Source: Paenarthrobacter aurescens TC1
GTDB lineage: Bacteria > Actinomycetota > Actinomycetes > Actinomycetales > Micrococcaceae
Direction of reading: 5' to 3'
Assembly (NCBI GenBank): GCA_000014925.1
Contig: CP000474.1
Coordinates: 124,001 to 188,000 of the forward strand
DNA length: 64,000 nucleotides
Part shown: piece after piece, positions 7,442 to 15,277 of the stretch
How positions within the stretch are numbered: the stretch's first letter is position 1
How the letters are laid out: every line of letters begins with the position of its first letter
Program-made: the position numbers and the translations under genes
Notes under the pieces: model-generated
Seen by the model: only the letters and a program-made list of their open reading frames with translations
Databases searched by the model: none
Told to the model about the DNA's origin: nothing

Positions 7442-7930
7442 TCAGTGGCCTTCGGCGGAGAAGCGCTTGATGGAAGCTTCCAGCTCGGCTTCGGCAGCGG
7501 CGCGGTCGCCCCAGCCTTCAGCCTTGACCCACTTGCCGGGCTCCAGGTCCTTGTAGCGCGTGAAGAAGTGCTCGATTTCCTTGACCAGGAATTCGCTGAC
7601 GTCGCTGACTTCCTGGATGTGATCGAAACGTGCGTCAACGGGGACGCAGAGGACCTTGGCGTCTCCGCCGCCGTCGTCGGTCATGTTGAAGACGCCGATA
7701 GGGCGGGATTCCACGATGACGCCCGGGTGCAGATCGAAGTCCTGCAGGAGAACCAAAGCGTCCAGCGGGTCGCCGTCTTCGCCCAGGGTGTTCTCGAAGA
7801 AACCGTAGTGCGTGGGGTACTGCATGGAGGTGAACAGGACGCGGTCCAGGCGGACACGGCCGGTTTCGTGGTCAACTTCGTACTTGACGCGCGATCCCTT
7901 GGGGATCTCGATGGTCACGTCGTGCTTCAT
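7442..7930 (-). CDS. ppa: Inorganic pyrophosphatase (family I)
   Basis: Encodes 162 residues, the usual length for bacterial family I enzymes. It hydrolyses pyrophosphate to phosphate with Mg2+, in the cytosol, driving biosynthetic reactions forward. The start ATG 7930 ([20 protein letters not shown]) matches the family N-terminus; the longer frame upstream is not conserved. The signature [12 protein letters not shown] with its metal-binding aspartates is present, as are the later [10 protein letters not shown] and KWVKAEGW elements. It is divergent from dacB across about 145 bp and is followed by a strong terminator. The ppa/dacB divergent pair is a conserved actinobacterial arrangement. Confidence 0.97.
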   Translation of the reverse strand: MKHDVTIEIPKGSRVKYEVDHETGRVRLDRVLFTSMQYPTHYGFFENTLGEDGDPLDALVLLQDFDLHPGVIVESRPIGVFNMTDDGGGDAKVLCVPVDARFDHIQEVSDVSEFLVKEIEHFFTRYKDLEPGKWVKAEGWGDRAAAEAELEASIKRFSAEGH

Positions 7931-8074
7931 GGAATGCTCCTTGACGGGTGTGGGTGGGGCGCGGCAGGCAAAAGCGCCGCCGGCGCCGCCGACTACTATT
8001 GAGGATATAGCGAGAGGCCCGGGTTTCTTGAACCGGCGGGGACATTTCAAGACTGACAGGACCAAGCAACTTCC

Positions 8075-9523
8075 ATGATGGGCGTTAAAAACGGGGGTGC
8101 CCGCAAGCGGGTTCCCGCGGCGTGGGGGCGCTTTACATGGCCGGTGCTATTGACCACGGTCCTGCTGTGCCTCGGTGCCGTGGTGGCTGTGGGGATGTTT
8201 CCGGGCCTGCTCAGTTTCCCCAAGCCCCTACCTTCCGTTCCCGCTTGGCAGCAGGTGCCGGACCGACTTTCGGGCGCAAACAGTGTGCTTCCGCTGGATC
8301 CCAAGGCGCCCGTTCCCGTGCCTGCTGAGGTGGCGAAGCTCCTTGACGCCACGCTCAAGCCGGATGGCGCGGGCAGTATCAGCGGTGTGGTGATGGACGC
8401 CTCCACCGGTCAGGTGCTTTTTGACCGCGAAGCCACCGCCAACCGCATCCCGGCCTCGAACATGAAACTGCTGACAGCCGTCTCTGCCTTGAAGGTGCTC
8501 GGTCCCGAAACCCGTTTCACCACGCGTGTGCTCGCATCTGACAATCCCTCAACAGTGGTGCTGACCGGGGGAGGGGATGTGCTGCTGGGCACTTCCGCTT
8601 CCGAGCCCACAGCCGTCCTGGGCCGGGCCGGACTGGCGTCCCTGGCTGCAGACACGGCTGCCGCTTTGGCTTCAGCCGGAGTGAAGGGGCCCGTTACCGT
8701 TCAAGTTGACGACTCTCTCTTCAGCGGCGCGCCCCTTAACCCGGCATGGAGTTTGGAGGATGTCGCCGCCGGTGAAACCGCGCCCTTGTACTCCTTGGCG
8801 TTGAACTCCGGTCGCTACGCCCCGGACGTTCTCACCGGACCCCGACCCCTGGATTCCGCCCTCGCCACCGCCCAAACGTTCGCCGAACAGTTGGCGGCTG
8901 CCGGCGTAGCGGTGAGTCCCGGCGTCGAACGCGGCAAAGGCATCCCCGCCAAAGAACTGGCAGCTGCTGAGTCAGCCACCATCGGTGAGCAAGTGGACCT
9001 CATGCTGGAATCCTCTGACAATTTCCTGGCGGAAGCGCTGGGGCGGATGACCGCCTTGGCGTCTGGTCATGAAGGGACGTACGACGGCGCCACTGCGGCC
9101 GTGCGGCAAAGGCTGGGGGAGCTGGGAATCGCCACGGATTCGATGCAGTTGGCCGATGTGTCGGGCCTTGCCCTGGAGAATCAGGTCACCGCCCGCCAGT
9201 TCGCCGAGGTTGTCCGTGCCATCACCAGCGGGCCGGACCCTGCATTGCGGACCGCGCTCGATGGTTTCCCTGTAGCCGGGCTCACCGGGACCCTGGACGA
9301 CAGATATGTGGACGCCGGTACGTCCGAGGGCGCCGGGCTGGTACGAGCCAAGACCGGGACGTTAAATACCGTGCTCGCGTTGAGCGGTTACGTGGTGGAC
9401 GCCGATGGCCGGCTGCTGGTGTTCTCGTTCATCGGCAATGGCCTGGACCCGGGAGCCGCGGGCAACAAGGTGGCCTTGGACCGTTCGGCGTCGGTGCTGG
9501 CCTCATGCGGGTGCCGGGGCTGA
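8075..9523 (+). CDS. dacB: D-alanyl-D-alanine carboxypeptidase/endopeptidase (PBP4 class)
   Basis: Encodes 482 residues. A membrane segment at about 21-43 serves as signal anchor. The penicillin-binding motifs are complete: SxxK at S128-K131 (SNMK), SDN at 314-316 and KTG at 426-428, with the large insert between the first two that marks the S13/PBP4 class. Such enzymes trim D-Ala from peptidoglycan peptides or cut cross-bridges outside the cell. It starts at ATG 8075 (a second ATG follows at 8078) and is divergent from ppa. Downstream genes follow in the same direction after 48 bp and may be cotranscribed. Confidence 0.93.
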   Translation: MMGVKNGGARKRVPAAWGRFTWPVLLTTVLLCLGAVVAVGMFPGLLSFPKPLPSVPAWQQVPDRLSGANSVLPLDPKAPVPVPAEVAKLLDATLKPDGAGSISGVVMDASTGQVLFDREATANRIPASNMKLLTAVSALKVLGPETRFTTRVLASDNPSTVVLTGGGDVLLGTSASEPTAVLGRAGLASLAADTAAALASAGVKGPVTVQVDDSLFSGAPLNPAWSLEDVAAGETAPLYSLALNSGRYAPDVLTGPRPLDSALATAQTFAEQLAAAGVAVSPGVERGKGIPAKELAAAESATIGEQVDLMLESSDNFLAEALGRMTALASGHEGTYDGATAAVRQRLGELGIATDSMQLADVSGLALENQVTARQFAEVVRAITSGPDPALRTALDGFPVAGLTGTLDDRYVDAGTSEGAGLVRAKTGTLNTVLALSGYVVDADGRLLVFSFIGNGLDPGAAGNKVALDRSASVLASCGCRG

Positions 9524-9571
9524 ATCCTCCGCGCGGAGCGAACTTAAGGCTGACTGTCAGTCACGTGTGGT

Positions 9572-10705
9572 GTGATGGACCGTATGGTGTCATCTGCCCG
9601 AGATTCGTCAGCAGGGGCCCCGTCCCTGATCAACTGGGACCTGGCCGCCTCTACGGCTGCCCGGCTTGCCCCTCCCGGCCCGGAGCTTAGCGCCGGGGAG
9701 ATCGGCAAGGCCGTGGACAATCTGCGCTTCAACGCGGATATCTCCGTCCCGCACGTGCACGACATCACCGGCTTGGATGCCGCCAGGGACCTGCGTGATT
9801 CGCACGTCCTGGTGGTGGACCGAGCCTCCTGGTCCAAGGCCAATACCCAGAGCTTTTCCGTGATGCTCCAGCCCGCGCTGAAGAAGATGCTGGAGAACCG
9901 CAGCGGAGTGGCCATGACCCCGGCCGCGGCCGCTGCCAGCGGTGCCATCACCGGCACCCAGCTTGGCGCCGTGCTCGCGTTCCTGTCCAGCAAAGTCCTT
10001 GGCCAATACGATCCTTTTGCCGCGCTCGCCCCGGATTCCAACGTGCCCCCCGGCGGCCGGCTCCTGCTGGTGGCGCCGAACATCATTTCCGTGGAGCGCG
10101 AACTGAACGTTCACCCGGATGACTTCCGGCTCTGGGTCTGCCTGCACGAACAAACGCACCGGGTGCAGTTCGCGGCCGCACCGTGGCTCCGGCACCACAT
10201 GCTCGATGAAATCGAAAAGCTCAGCGGCAACCTCTTGGGCAACATGGACACTTTGGTTGAACGTGCCAGCGCTGTAGCCAAGTCCCTACGGGACCGTAAC
10301 CCCTCCGAGAAAACACCGGGCCGCGGTGCCATCCTGGACCTCCTCCAGAACCCGGAGGAAAAGGCGTCCCTGTCCCACATCACCGCCGTCATGAGCCTCC
10401 TTGAGGGTCACGCCAACGTGGTGATGGATGCCGTGGATTCGAGCATCGTTCCCTCAGTGAAGACCATCCGACAGCGTTTCAACGAGCGCGGCAAGGACCG
10501 CGGCGTGGTGGAGAAGTTCATCCGCAATCTCCTCGGCCTGGACGCCAAAATGCGCCAGTACACCGATGGCGCCAAGTTCGTCCGCGAAGTTGTTGCCGTG
10601 GCTGGCATGGAGGGCTTCAACCGGGTGTGGGAATCCGCCGAATACCTGCCCACTGAAGAAGAGATCCACAACTCCAAGCTGTGGCTTGAGCGGATGGGGC
10701 TTTGA
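9572..10705 (+). CDS. Zinc-dependent metalloprotease family protein (DUF2342)
   Basis: Encodes 377 residues. The zinc motif HEQTH (H192-E193, H196) is followed by the conserved EGHANVVMD segment, which gives the third ligand region, as in the actinobacterial DUF2342 / 'coenzyme F420 biosynthesis-associated' metalloprotease family. No signal peptide, so cytosolic. Substrate is not known. The start is ATG 9572; ATG 9584 is possible. It sits between dacB and tilS, exactly as in mycobacteria, and its stop overlaps the likely TTG start of tilS, suggesting translational coupling. Confidence 0.88.
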   Translation: MMDRMVSSARDSSAGAPSLINWDLAASTAARLAPPGPELSAGEIGKAVDNLRFNADISVPHVHDITGLDAARDLRDSHVLVVDRASWSKANTQSFSVMLQPALKKMLENRSGVAMTPAAAAASGAITGTQLGAVLAFLSSKVLGQYDPFAALAPDSNVPPGGRLLLVAPNIISVERELNVHPDDFRLWVCLHEQTHRVQFAAAPWLRHHMLDEIEKLSGNLLGNMDTLVERASAVAKSLRDRNPSEKTPGRGAILDLLQNPEEKASLSHITAVMSLLEGHANVVMDAVDSSIVPSVKTIRQRFNERGKDRGVVEKFIRNLLGLDAKMRQYTDGAKFVREVVAVAGMEGFNRVWESAEYLPTEEEIHNSKLWLERMGL

Positions 10706-11868
10706 GCGTTCCTTCCGGTTCCGCTGTCGGTTCGGCCGGTATGGGTCGACGGCGTCCGGGGCGTCTGGCGCCCGTCGTCGGGAAGGCGCGGAAGCAGTTG
10801 CAGAACGCCTTGGCCTCTGCCGGCTATCCCTCGCGTGTGCTTGTAGCCTGCAGCGGCGGCCCGGATTCGTTGGCTTTGGCAGCCGTTGCCGCATACTTTG
10901 CCAGACGCGGCCATGTAGACGGGCATCCAGTGTCCGTGGCGGGCGTGGTGGTGGATCATCAACTGCAGGCCGGCTCCGCGGAGGTGGCTGCCCGGACGGC
11001 GTCTGTGCTGCGCGAGCTGGGGCTTTCTCCGGTAGAAGTGCGGACCGTGGAAGTAGCTTCAACTGGTTTTGGTCCCGAGGCCGCAGCCCGGGATGCCCGC
11101 CACGCTGCGTTGGAGTCCGCTGCTGACCACCTCGGATGTGATGCGATCCTGCTCGGCCACACCTTGGATGACCAAGCCGAACAGGTGCTCCTGGGGTTGG
11201 CTCGCGGATCCGGAACCCGATCACTCGCGGGGATGAGGCCCGCTCGGGGACGCCTGCTCCGGCCTTTCCTTGGCCTTCGGCGCGAGGAGACCCTGGAAAT
11301 CTGCGAGGTTGAGGAACTGGATCCTTGGCATGATCCCAGTAACGCCGATCCCGCCTTCGCCCGCTCCAGGACACGTGTTGAAGTGATGCCGGTTTTGGAA
11401 GAGAAACTCGGCCCGGGCGTTGCAGAGTCGCTGGCCCGGACCGCGGCAATCCTGCAGCAAGACGCGGACTTCCTTGAAGATCTGGCCAACGAGACCTATC
11501 TCTCACTTGTGCAGCGCGTGGACGATGGCGCGTGGTTGCCCGAAGACGCCGTTCGTGAGCTGCCCGCAGCGCTCAGGTTCCGCGTCATCGCGAAGGCGGC
11601 GGCCGACGTCGGAGGTCAACAACCCGGCTACGGGCGCCTCCAAGCTGCGGAAGCGCTGCTTCGCAGACAAGGCTCGGCAGGGCCTGTGGAGCTGCCCGGC
11701 CACGTCAGTGTGTACCGCTTGTCCCTCAGCGATCTAGAGCAGGAAGGGCCTGTTTCCGCGGGTGCTTCGTCCGCATTTTCGGCGGGTGCTGCCGCTGACG
11801 GCGTTCCCCGACTAGCCCCCCGCTGTGGGAAGCTAGTATTCCGGCATCAGAAACCGTCCCAACAGTAG
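10702..11868 (+). CDS. tilS: tRNA(Ile)-lysidine synthase
   Basis: Encodes about 388 residues. The N-type ATP pyrophosphatase P-loop SGGPDS is at residues 51-56, followed by the conserved [13 protein letters not shown] and [21 protein letters not shown] elements of the catalytic domain. The enzyme attaches lysine to C34 of tRNA-Ile(CAU), changing its codon from AUG to AUA. The C-terminal domain is short, as is usual in actinobacteria. The TTG at 10702 overlaps the upstream stop (TTGA); ATG 10741 is the alternative start and would remove 13 poorly conserved residues. Next gene is hpt, as in other actinobacteria. Confidence 0.92.
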   Translation: MSVPSGSAVGSAGMGRRRPGRLAPVVGKARKQLQNALASAGYPSRVLVACSGGPDSLALAAVAAYFARRGHVDGHPVSVAGVVVDHQLQAGSAEVAARTASVLRELGLSPVEVRTVEVASTGFGPEAAARDARHAALESAADHLGCDAILLGHTLDDQAEQVLLGLARGSGTRSLAGMRPARGRLLRPFLGLRREETLEICEVEELDPWHDPSNADPAFARSRTRVEVMPVLEEKLGPGVAESLARTAAILQQDADFLEDLANETYLSLVQRVDDGAWLPEDAVRELPAALRFRVIAKAAADVGGQQPGYGRLQAAEALLRRQGSAGPVELPGHVSVYRLSLSDLEQEGPVSAGASSAFSAGAAADGVPRLAPRCGKLVFRHQKPSQQ

Positions 11869-11899
11869 CCGCACCCGAGCATCAAAACAGGAGCCATTG

Positions 11900-12451
11900 G
11901 TGGATTCAAACGACGTCCAGGCAGATCTCAAGCACGTTCTTTACACCAAAGAGCAGATCCAAACACGTATCGCGGAACTCGCGGCGCAGATCGATAAGGA
12001 TTACGAAGGCCGCGACATCCTCATCGTCGGTGTCCTCAAGGGCGCAGTGATGGTCATGGCTGACCTCGCACGTGCGCTGCACAGCCACGTCAGCATGGAC
12101 TGGATGGCAGTCTCGTCCTACGGCTCGGGCACCCAGTCCTCCGGTGTTGTCCGGATCCTCAAGGACCTCGACACCGACCTCATGGGCAAGGACGTGCTCA
12201 TTGTTGAGGACATCATCGACTCCGGCCTGACCTTGTCCTGGCTCAAGTCCAACCTCGAATCCCGTGGCACGGCCAGCGTCGAGATCTGCACAGCCTTCCG
12301 CAAGCCGACCGCCGCCAAGGTGGAAATCGACGTCAAGTACGTCGGCTACGACATCCCCAACGAATTCGTCGTCGGTTACGGCCTTGACTACGCCGAGAAG
12401 TACCGCAACTTGGACTTCGTGGGCACCCTGGCCCCGCACGTGTACGAGTAA
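11900..12451 (+). CDS. hpt: Hypoxanthine phosphoribosyltransferase
   Basis: Encodes 183 residues. The PRPP-binding loop [14 protein letters not shown] starts near residue 99, preceded by the [13 protein letters not shown] and [14 protein letters not shown] segments of purine phosphoribosyltransferases, and followed by [21 protein letters not shown], all typical of Hpt. It salvages hypoxanthine (and usually guanine) with PRPP into nucleotides in the cytosol. The start is GTG 11900, chosen because AGGAG at 11889-11893 gives a 6-base spacing; TTG 11897 would leave only three. It ends the ppa-side backbone group and is followed by a repeat-rich intergenic stretch. Confidence 0.95.
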   Translation: MDSNDVQADLKHVLYTKEQIQTRIAELAAQIDKDYEGRDILIVGVLKGAVMVMADLARALHSHVSMDWMAVSSYGSGTQSSGVVRILKDLDTDLMGKDVLIVEDIIDSGLTLSWLKSNLESRGTASVEICTAFRKPTAAKVEIDVKYVGYDIPNEFVVGYGLDYAEKYRNLDFVGTLAPHVYE

Positions 12452-12480
12452 GCACTCTCCGCCGCTTTCCGCCGCGCCCT

Positions 12481-12606
12481 TTTCCGCTGTTTGCACCCGT
12501 AACCTCTGGTGCGTTTGGCGGGAGTGGGTGCGGCGTTGGCGCTTAGGGGGTGCGTGCGGCGGTTGCAGGTGCAGCAGTGGGTACCGGATGAGCCTGCCGT
12601 CGCGCC
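12481..12606. repeat. 126-bp intergenic repeat, copy 1
   Basis: Matches 12803-12928 over 126 bp with a single difference (12488 versus 12810). The core CCTTTTCCGCYGTT.GCACC and the later GAGTGGGTGC also recur at 14986-15040. The arms around the GTAACCTCT centre can fold into an imperfect hairpin. Non-coding. Confidence 0.8.
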
Positions 12607-12607
12607 C

Positions 12608-12735
12608 TTGAGCTATTGAGCTATTGAGCTTTTGAGCCTTTTAGCTTTCAGCCGGTGTCCGTTGAGTCGTAGAGCTTCTCAGGCGGTGTCCGTTGCGTCG
12701 TAGAGCTCTGAGCCGGTGTCCGTTTGTCGCTGATG
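12608..12735. repeat. Short tandem repeats between the two 126-bp copies
   Basis: Bases 12608-12645 hold about five units of an 8-bp motif (ATTGAGCT and variants). Bases 12651-12730 hold three units of period 30-31 built on CGGTGTCCGTTG (GGTGTCC near 12654, 12685 and 12715) followed in the first two by CGTCGTAGAGCT-like sequence. No gene is supported between 12452 and 12951; the stretch looks like degenerate repeat DNA. Confidence 0.65.
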
Positions 12736-12802
12736 GCCGATCCTGACGGCGTGCTCGCTTTCGGACGTGGTTCCTTTCTCGGCCCTCATTTCGCCGCACC
12801 AC

Positions 12803-12928
12803 TTTCCGCCGTTTGCACCCGTAACCTCTGGTGCGTTTGGCGGGAGTGGGTGCGGCGTTGGCGCTTAGGGGGTGCGTGCGGCGGTTGCAGGTGCAGCAGT
12901 GGGTACCGGATGAGCCTGCCGTCGCGCC
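12803..12928. repeat. 126-bp intergenic repeat, copy 2
   Basis: Direct copy of 12481-12606, 322 bp downstream. It ends 23 bp before the start codon of the C39-like lipoprotein gene, so it has become its upstream region. Confidence 0.8.
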
Positions 12929-12940
12929 GACCCTCCGCGC

Positions 12941-12946
12941 TAAACT
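12941..12946 (+). promoter_or_regulatory. Probable -10 element, leaderless promoter of the C39-like gene
   Basis: TAAACT lies 5 bases before ATG 12952 with no Shine-Dalgarno in between. A TANNNT box that close to the start is the pattern of leaderless actinobacterial transcripts. The -35 would fall inside the end of repeat copy 2. Confidence 0.45.
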
Positions 12947-12951
12947 TGACC

Positions 12952-13800
12952 ATGACCGGTGCCCCTGCCCGTCTTCTGGCGTGGCTCGCCGTCATGGCGA
13001 CTCTTCTCACGGCTTGCACTCCTGCCGTCGATTCCACCGTGCTCGATGCTGGGCAACCAATCGCGACCTCGTCCTCCGTGCCGCCTAGGGGTGACGCCGC
13101 GGTCCCGTCAACGAGCGCCACTCAGGCTCCTTCGCCAGCACCGCCACCTGCACCTGCACCTGCTCCGCCACCGCCACCCGCGCCGCCAGCGGTGCCCCAG
13201 GCATTCGCCGTCAACCTCTACCAAGAGGGGGACTTCGTACCGCAGTACACCTTTGACTGGTGTGTTGCTGCGAGCATCCAGATGGCGCACAACCTCGTCG
13301 ATGACACCGGAGGCGGTTCGTGGGCATCATCCGCACAGCAAAGTGAACTGTGGGAGATGGCCCGTGCGCGGTCGTCCAATTCGTTTAACGGAGCCAACCC
13401 GCGAGGTTGGGCGCAGGTGCTGACCGAAGTGGGAATGGGGGCATACACAGTGGTCAGCATCGCCAACTACGAGGACACGCTGCAGACGGCGGCGCGTGCC
13501 ATAGCCGAAACCGGCCGACCGGTGGGGCTGGTCATGTGGAGCGGCCGCCACGCATGGGTGATGAGCGGATTCGAATCGATGGGCGACCCCTCACAATTCC
13601 CGGAGTTCCAAGTAACGGGGATCCGCGTCCTGGATCCTCTCTATCCGTACGGAAGTGGACAATGGGGCCCGTCACCGGAGCCCAACAGCCTGCTCACCCC
13701 GGAGCAGCTGGCCACACAGTTCGTGGTCCGTGAGCCCCGACGATGGAGCGCTGACCTGCCCACCGGCTACCTGTTGGTACTCCCGGTCGCCGCAGCCTGA
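12952..13800 (+). CDS. C39-like peptidase-fold lipoprotein
   Basis: Encodes 282 residues. A lipoprotein signal (ARLLAWLAVMATLLTAC, lipid-bearing Cys22) leads to a Ser/Thr stretch and a Pro/Ala linker (about 60-82), then a globular domain with C104 in FDWCVAAS and H200 in GRHAWVMSGF, the papain-like Cys/His pair of C39-like peptidases, with an Asp in VLDPLYP as the likely third residue. It should be anchored on the outside of the membrane. Whether it cuts peptides or is an inactive relative is unknown. Start ATG 12952 was preferred to the frame's earlier codons because the signal peptide begins there and a TAAACT box precedes it. Confidence 0.7.
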   Translation: MTGAPARLLAWLAVMATLLTACTPAVDSTVLDAGQPIATSSSVPPRGDAAVPSTSATQAPSPAPPPAPAPAPPPPPAPPAVPQAFAVNLYQEGDFVPQYTFDWCVAASIQMAHNLVDDTGGGSWASSAQQSELWEMARARSSNSFNGANPRGWAQVLTEVGMGAYTVVSIANYEDTLQTAARAIAETGRPVGLVMWSGRHAWVMSGFESMGDPSQFPEFQVTGIRVLDPLYPYGSGQWGPSPEPNSLLTPEQLATQFVVREPRRWSADLPTGYLLVLPVAAA

Positions 13801-13862
13801 CGCAGCCAATCCAGTCGAGCAGCCTTCTCCCCGATGGCTACGGTTTGGGCTGAACGAAACCA

Positions 13863-14840
13863 TCAGGCCACACGCAGAGATCGGAGCCCGCCGTCGTTCA
13901 AGATTCGGGCGAACATGCGCGGATTCATCATGTCGGACCAGTCCCAGCGAATTACGGTAAGGCCCAGTGCCCGCAAACCGTTTTCTCGGGCCTTTTCCGC
14001 CATGACTGCTTGCTGGATGGTCAGGTTACCCCGCAATTTGTTTCTCAGGTACTTCCCGTAGCCATCGAATTCCCCCACCAAGTCGAGTTCGGGCCACCAG
14101 AAATCCGTTCGGGCGGTCCGTCCGGTCCTCAAGGTAAAAGATCCTTGAAGGCTTGGGGTGGGGAAGTTGAGCAAAATCATTTGGGCTCGACTCATGGATT
14201 CCCCCACCGATTCGGACTTGTCTGTGGACAATTCGAGAATGGTGCCAGCGCGTCGTTTTCTCGACTGACTGGTAAAAGCGGAGACAGCGTCACCCAGTTC
14301 GTCCACGTCCGACGGAGGACCCCAGGCCCTGTCCTTGTTCCAATCGTCAACCTCAAGAGCGTCGCCCCACCTTTGGGTCCGCCGGCTGGAGTCTACGATT
14401 GCCAAGGCCTCAGCAAAGTTCAGGGCGGCAGCCAGCTCCATCGTTGTGCGAACTTTGTCCGTAACACGGAAGGCGCCGAGTTGGACTACCCCGGTGTCAC
14501 AGGCCCCGAAGCTTCTCCGGATCCCGTGCTTTGACCGGCCACCTGTTGGGTCTGCAGTGACGGTACACAGGTGTTTCGGCACGCCAACTACGCCGAGCCC
14601 CCAGAGGAGTGCAGCCGTCTGCAAATTGAAGATGGGCGCAGTCCTGGTCGTATTGACCAGCGCAGCTGCTTGAAGTCCGTGCCGTTGGCGGTTGTTCAAT
14701 TCTGCCCAATAAGCAGAGCGGACATATGTGCCTCGTCTTACTCGCACCAGTTCGCCACGCATGGCCCGCTTGGCGAGTTGGCGGGCATCCTGTCCGATAC
14801 GTGTCGCGTCCGAGGCGAGGAGGAGTTCTGGAAAAGCCAT
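13863..14840 (-). CDS. AbiEi-antitoxin-like N-terminus fused to a DUF559-type nuclease fold
   Basis: Encodes 325 residues. The N-terminus (residues about 10-120: ARQLAKRAMRGELVRVRRGTY, later AALLWGLGVVGVP) resembles the AbiEi / type IV antitoxin family winged-helix region. The C-terminus carries a DUF559 / Vsr-like PD-(D/E)xK pattern: an early Glu near 214, D246 in RTDFWWPE, then E257-F-D259 and K263, followed by an arginine-rich helix. In actinobacteria such fusions occur as solitary genes scattered over the chromosome; function is unknown, and no AbiEii toxin lies next to it. It is convergent with the C39-like gene. Confidence 0.65.
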   Translation of the reverse strand: MAFPELLLASDATRIGQDARQLAKRAMRGELVRVRRGTYVRSAYWAELNNRQRHGLQAAALVNTTRTAPIFNLQTAALLWGLGVVGVPKHLCTVTADPTGGRSKHGIRRSFGACDTGVVQLGAFRVTDKVRTTMELAAALNFAEALAIVDSSRRTQRWGDALEVDDWNKDRAWGPPSDVDELGDAVSAFTSQSRKRRAGTILELSTDKSESVGESMSRAQMILLNFPTPSLQGSFTLRTGRTARTDFWWPELDLVGEFDGYGKYLRNKLRGNLTIQQAVMAEKARENGLRALGLTVIRWDWSDMMNPRMFARILNDGGLRSLRVA

Positions 14841-14985
14841 AGGTTCTACGTTCCGGCGTTACGAGCGAAGGCGGAAGTTCAGGCTCGCGCTATGTGGAAA
14901 ACACACAAGGGAGCCCACACGGAAAACCAGTCTGCTGCAACTCAATGAGCACCGTGTGTGGCCGTTCGCCGGAGAAACCCCGCAC

Positions 14986-15054
14986 CCTTTTCCGCCGTTC
15001 GCACCAGCCGTTACGGGGGCGAATGGCGCGAGTGGGTGCATCAGTGGGCGCACC
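14986..15054. repeat. Third, diverged copy of the intergenic palindromic repeat
   Basis: CCTTTTCCGCCGTTCGCACC and, later, TGGCGCGAGTGGGTGC match the 12481 and 12803 copies, but the centre differs. Here CGCCGTTCGC (14993-15002) pairs with 15019-15028 with one G-U, and GGTGC/GCACC (15035-15039, 15050-15054) forms a second hairpin. It lies in the 437-bp region between the AbiEi-like gene and ftsH, which holds no other gene I can see. Confidence 0.6.
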
Positions 15055-15249
15055 GCAGCAGAGCGGACGCCCCACTCACGCCCGCCAGATAGCGCAAAAG
15101 CCCTGTTCCAGCACGCACAACGCGAGTATCCTGTGTACGCCCAGAGGGAACTTTTGGACTTTCCAGTGCGTGAATTACTGGGAACGGTGTATAGCTTGAA
15201 ACTGAAGCAGCACCACTCGCGCGCAGAAGTTGCGCCTTGCAGCACTACC

Positions 15250-15277
15250 AGGAGGGACGGGGCAAAACCCCGATCAG
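15250..15277 (+). promoter_or_regulatory. Hairpin-spaced ribosome binding site of ftsH
   Basis: AGGAGG (15250-15255) is 22 bases from ATG 15278, too far for normal use. Between them CGGGG (15258-15262) and CCCCG (15268-15272) form a perfect five-pair GC stem with a CAAAA loop. Folding removes 15 bases and leaves a 7-base spacing. Confidence 0.55.
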
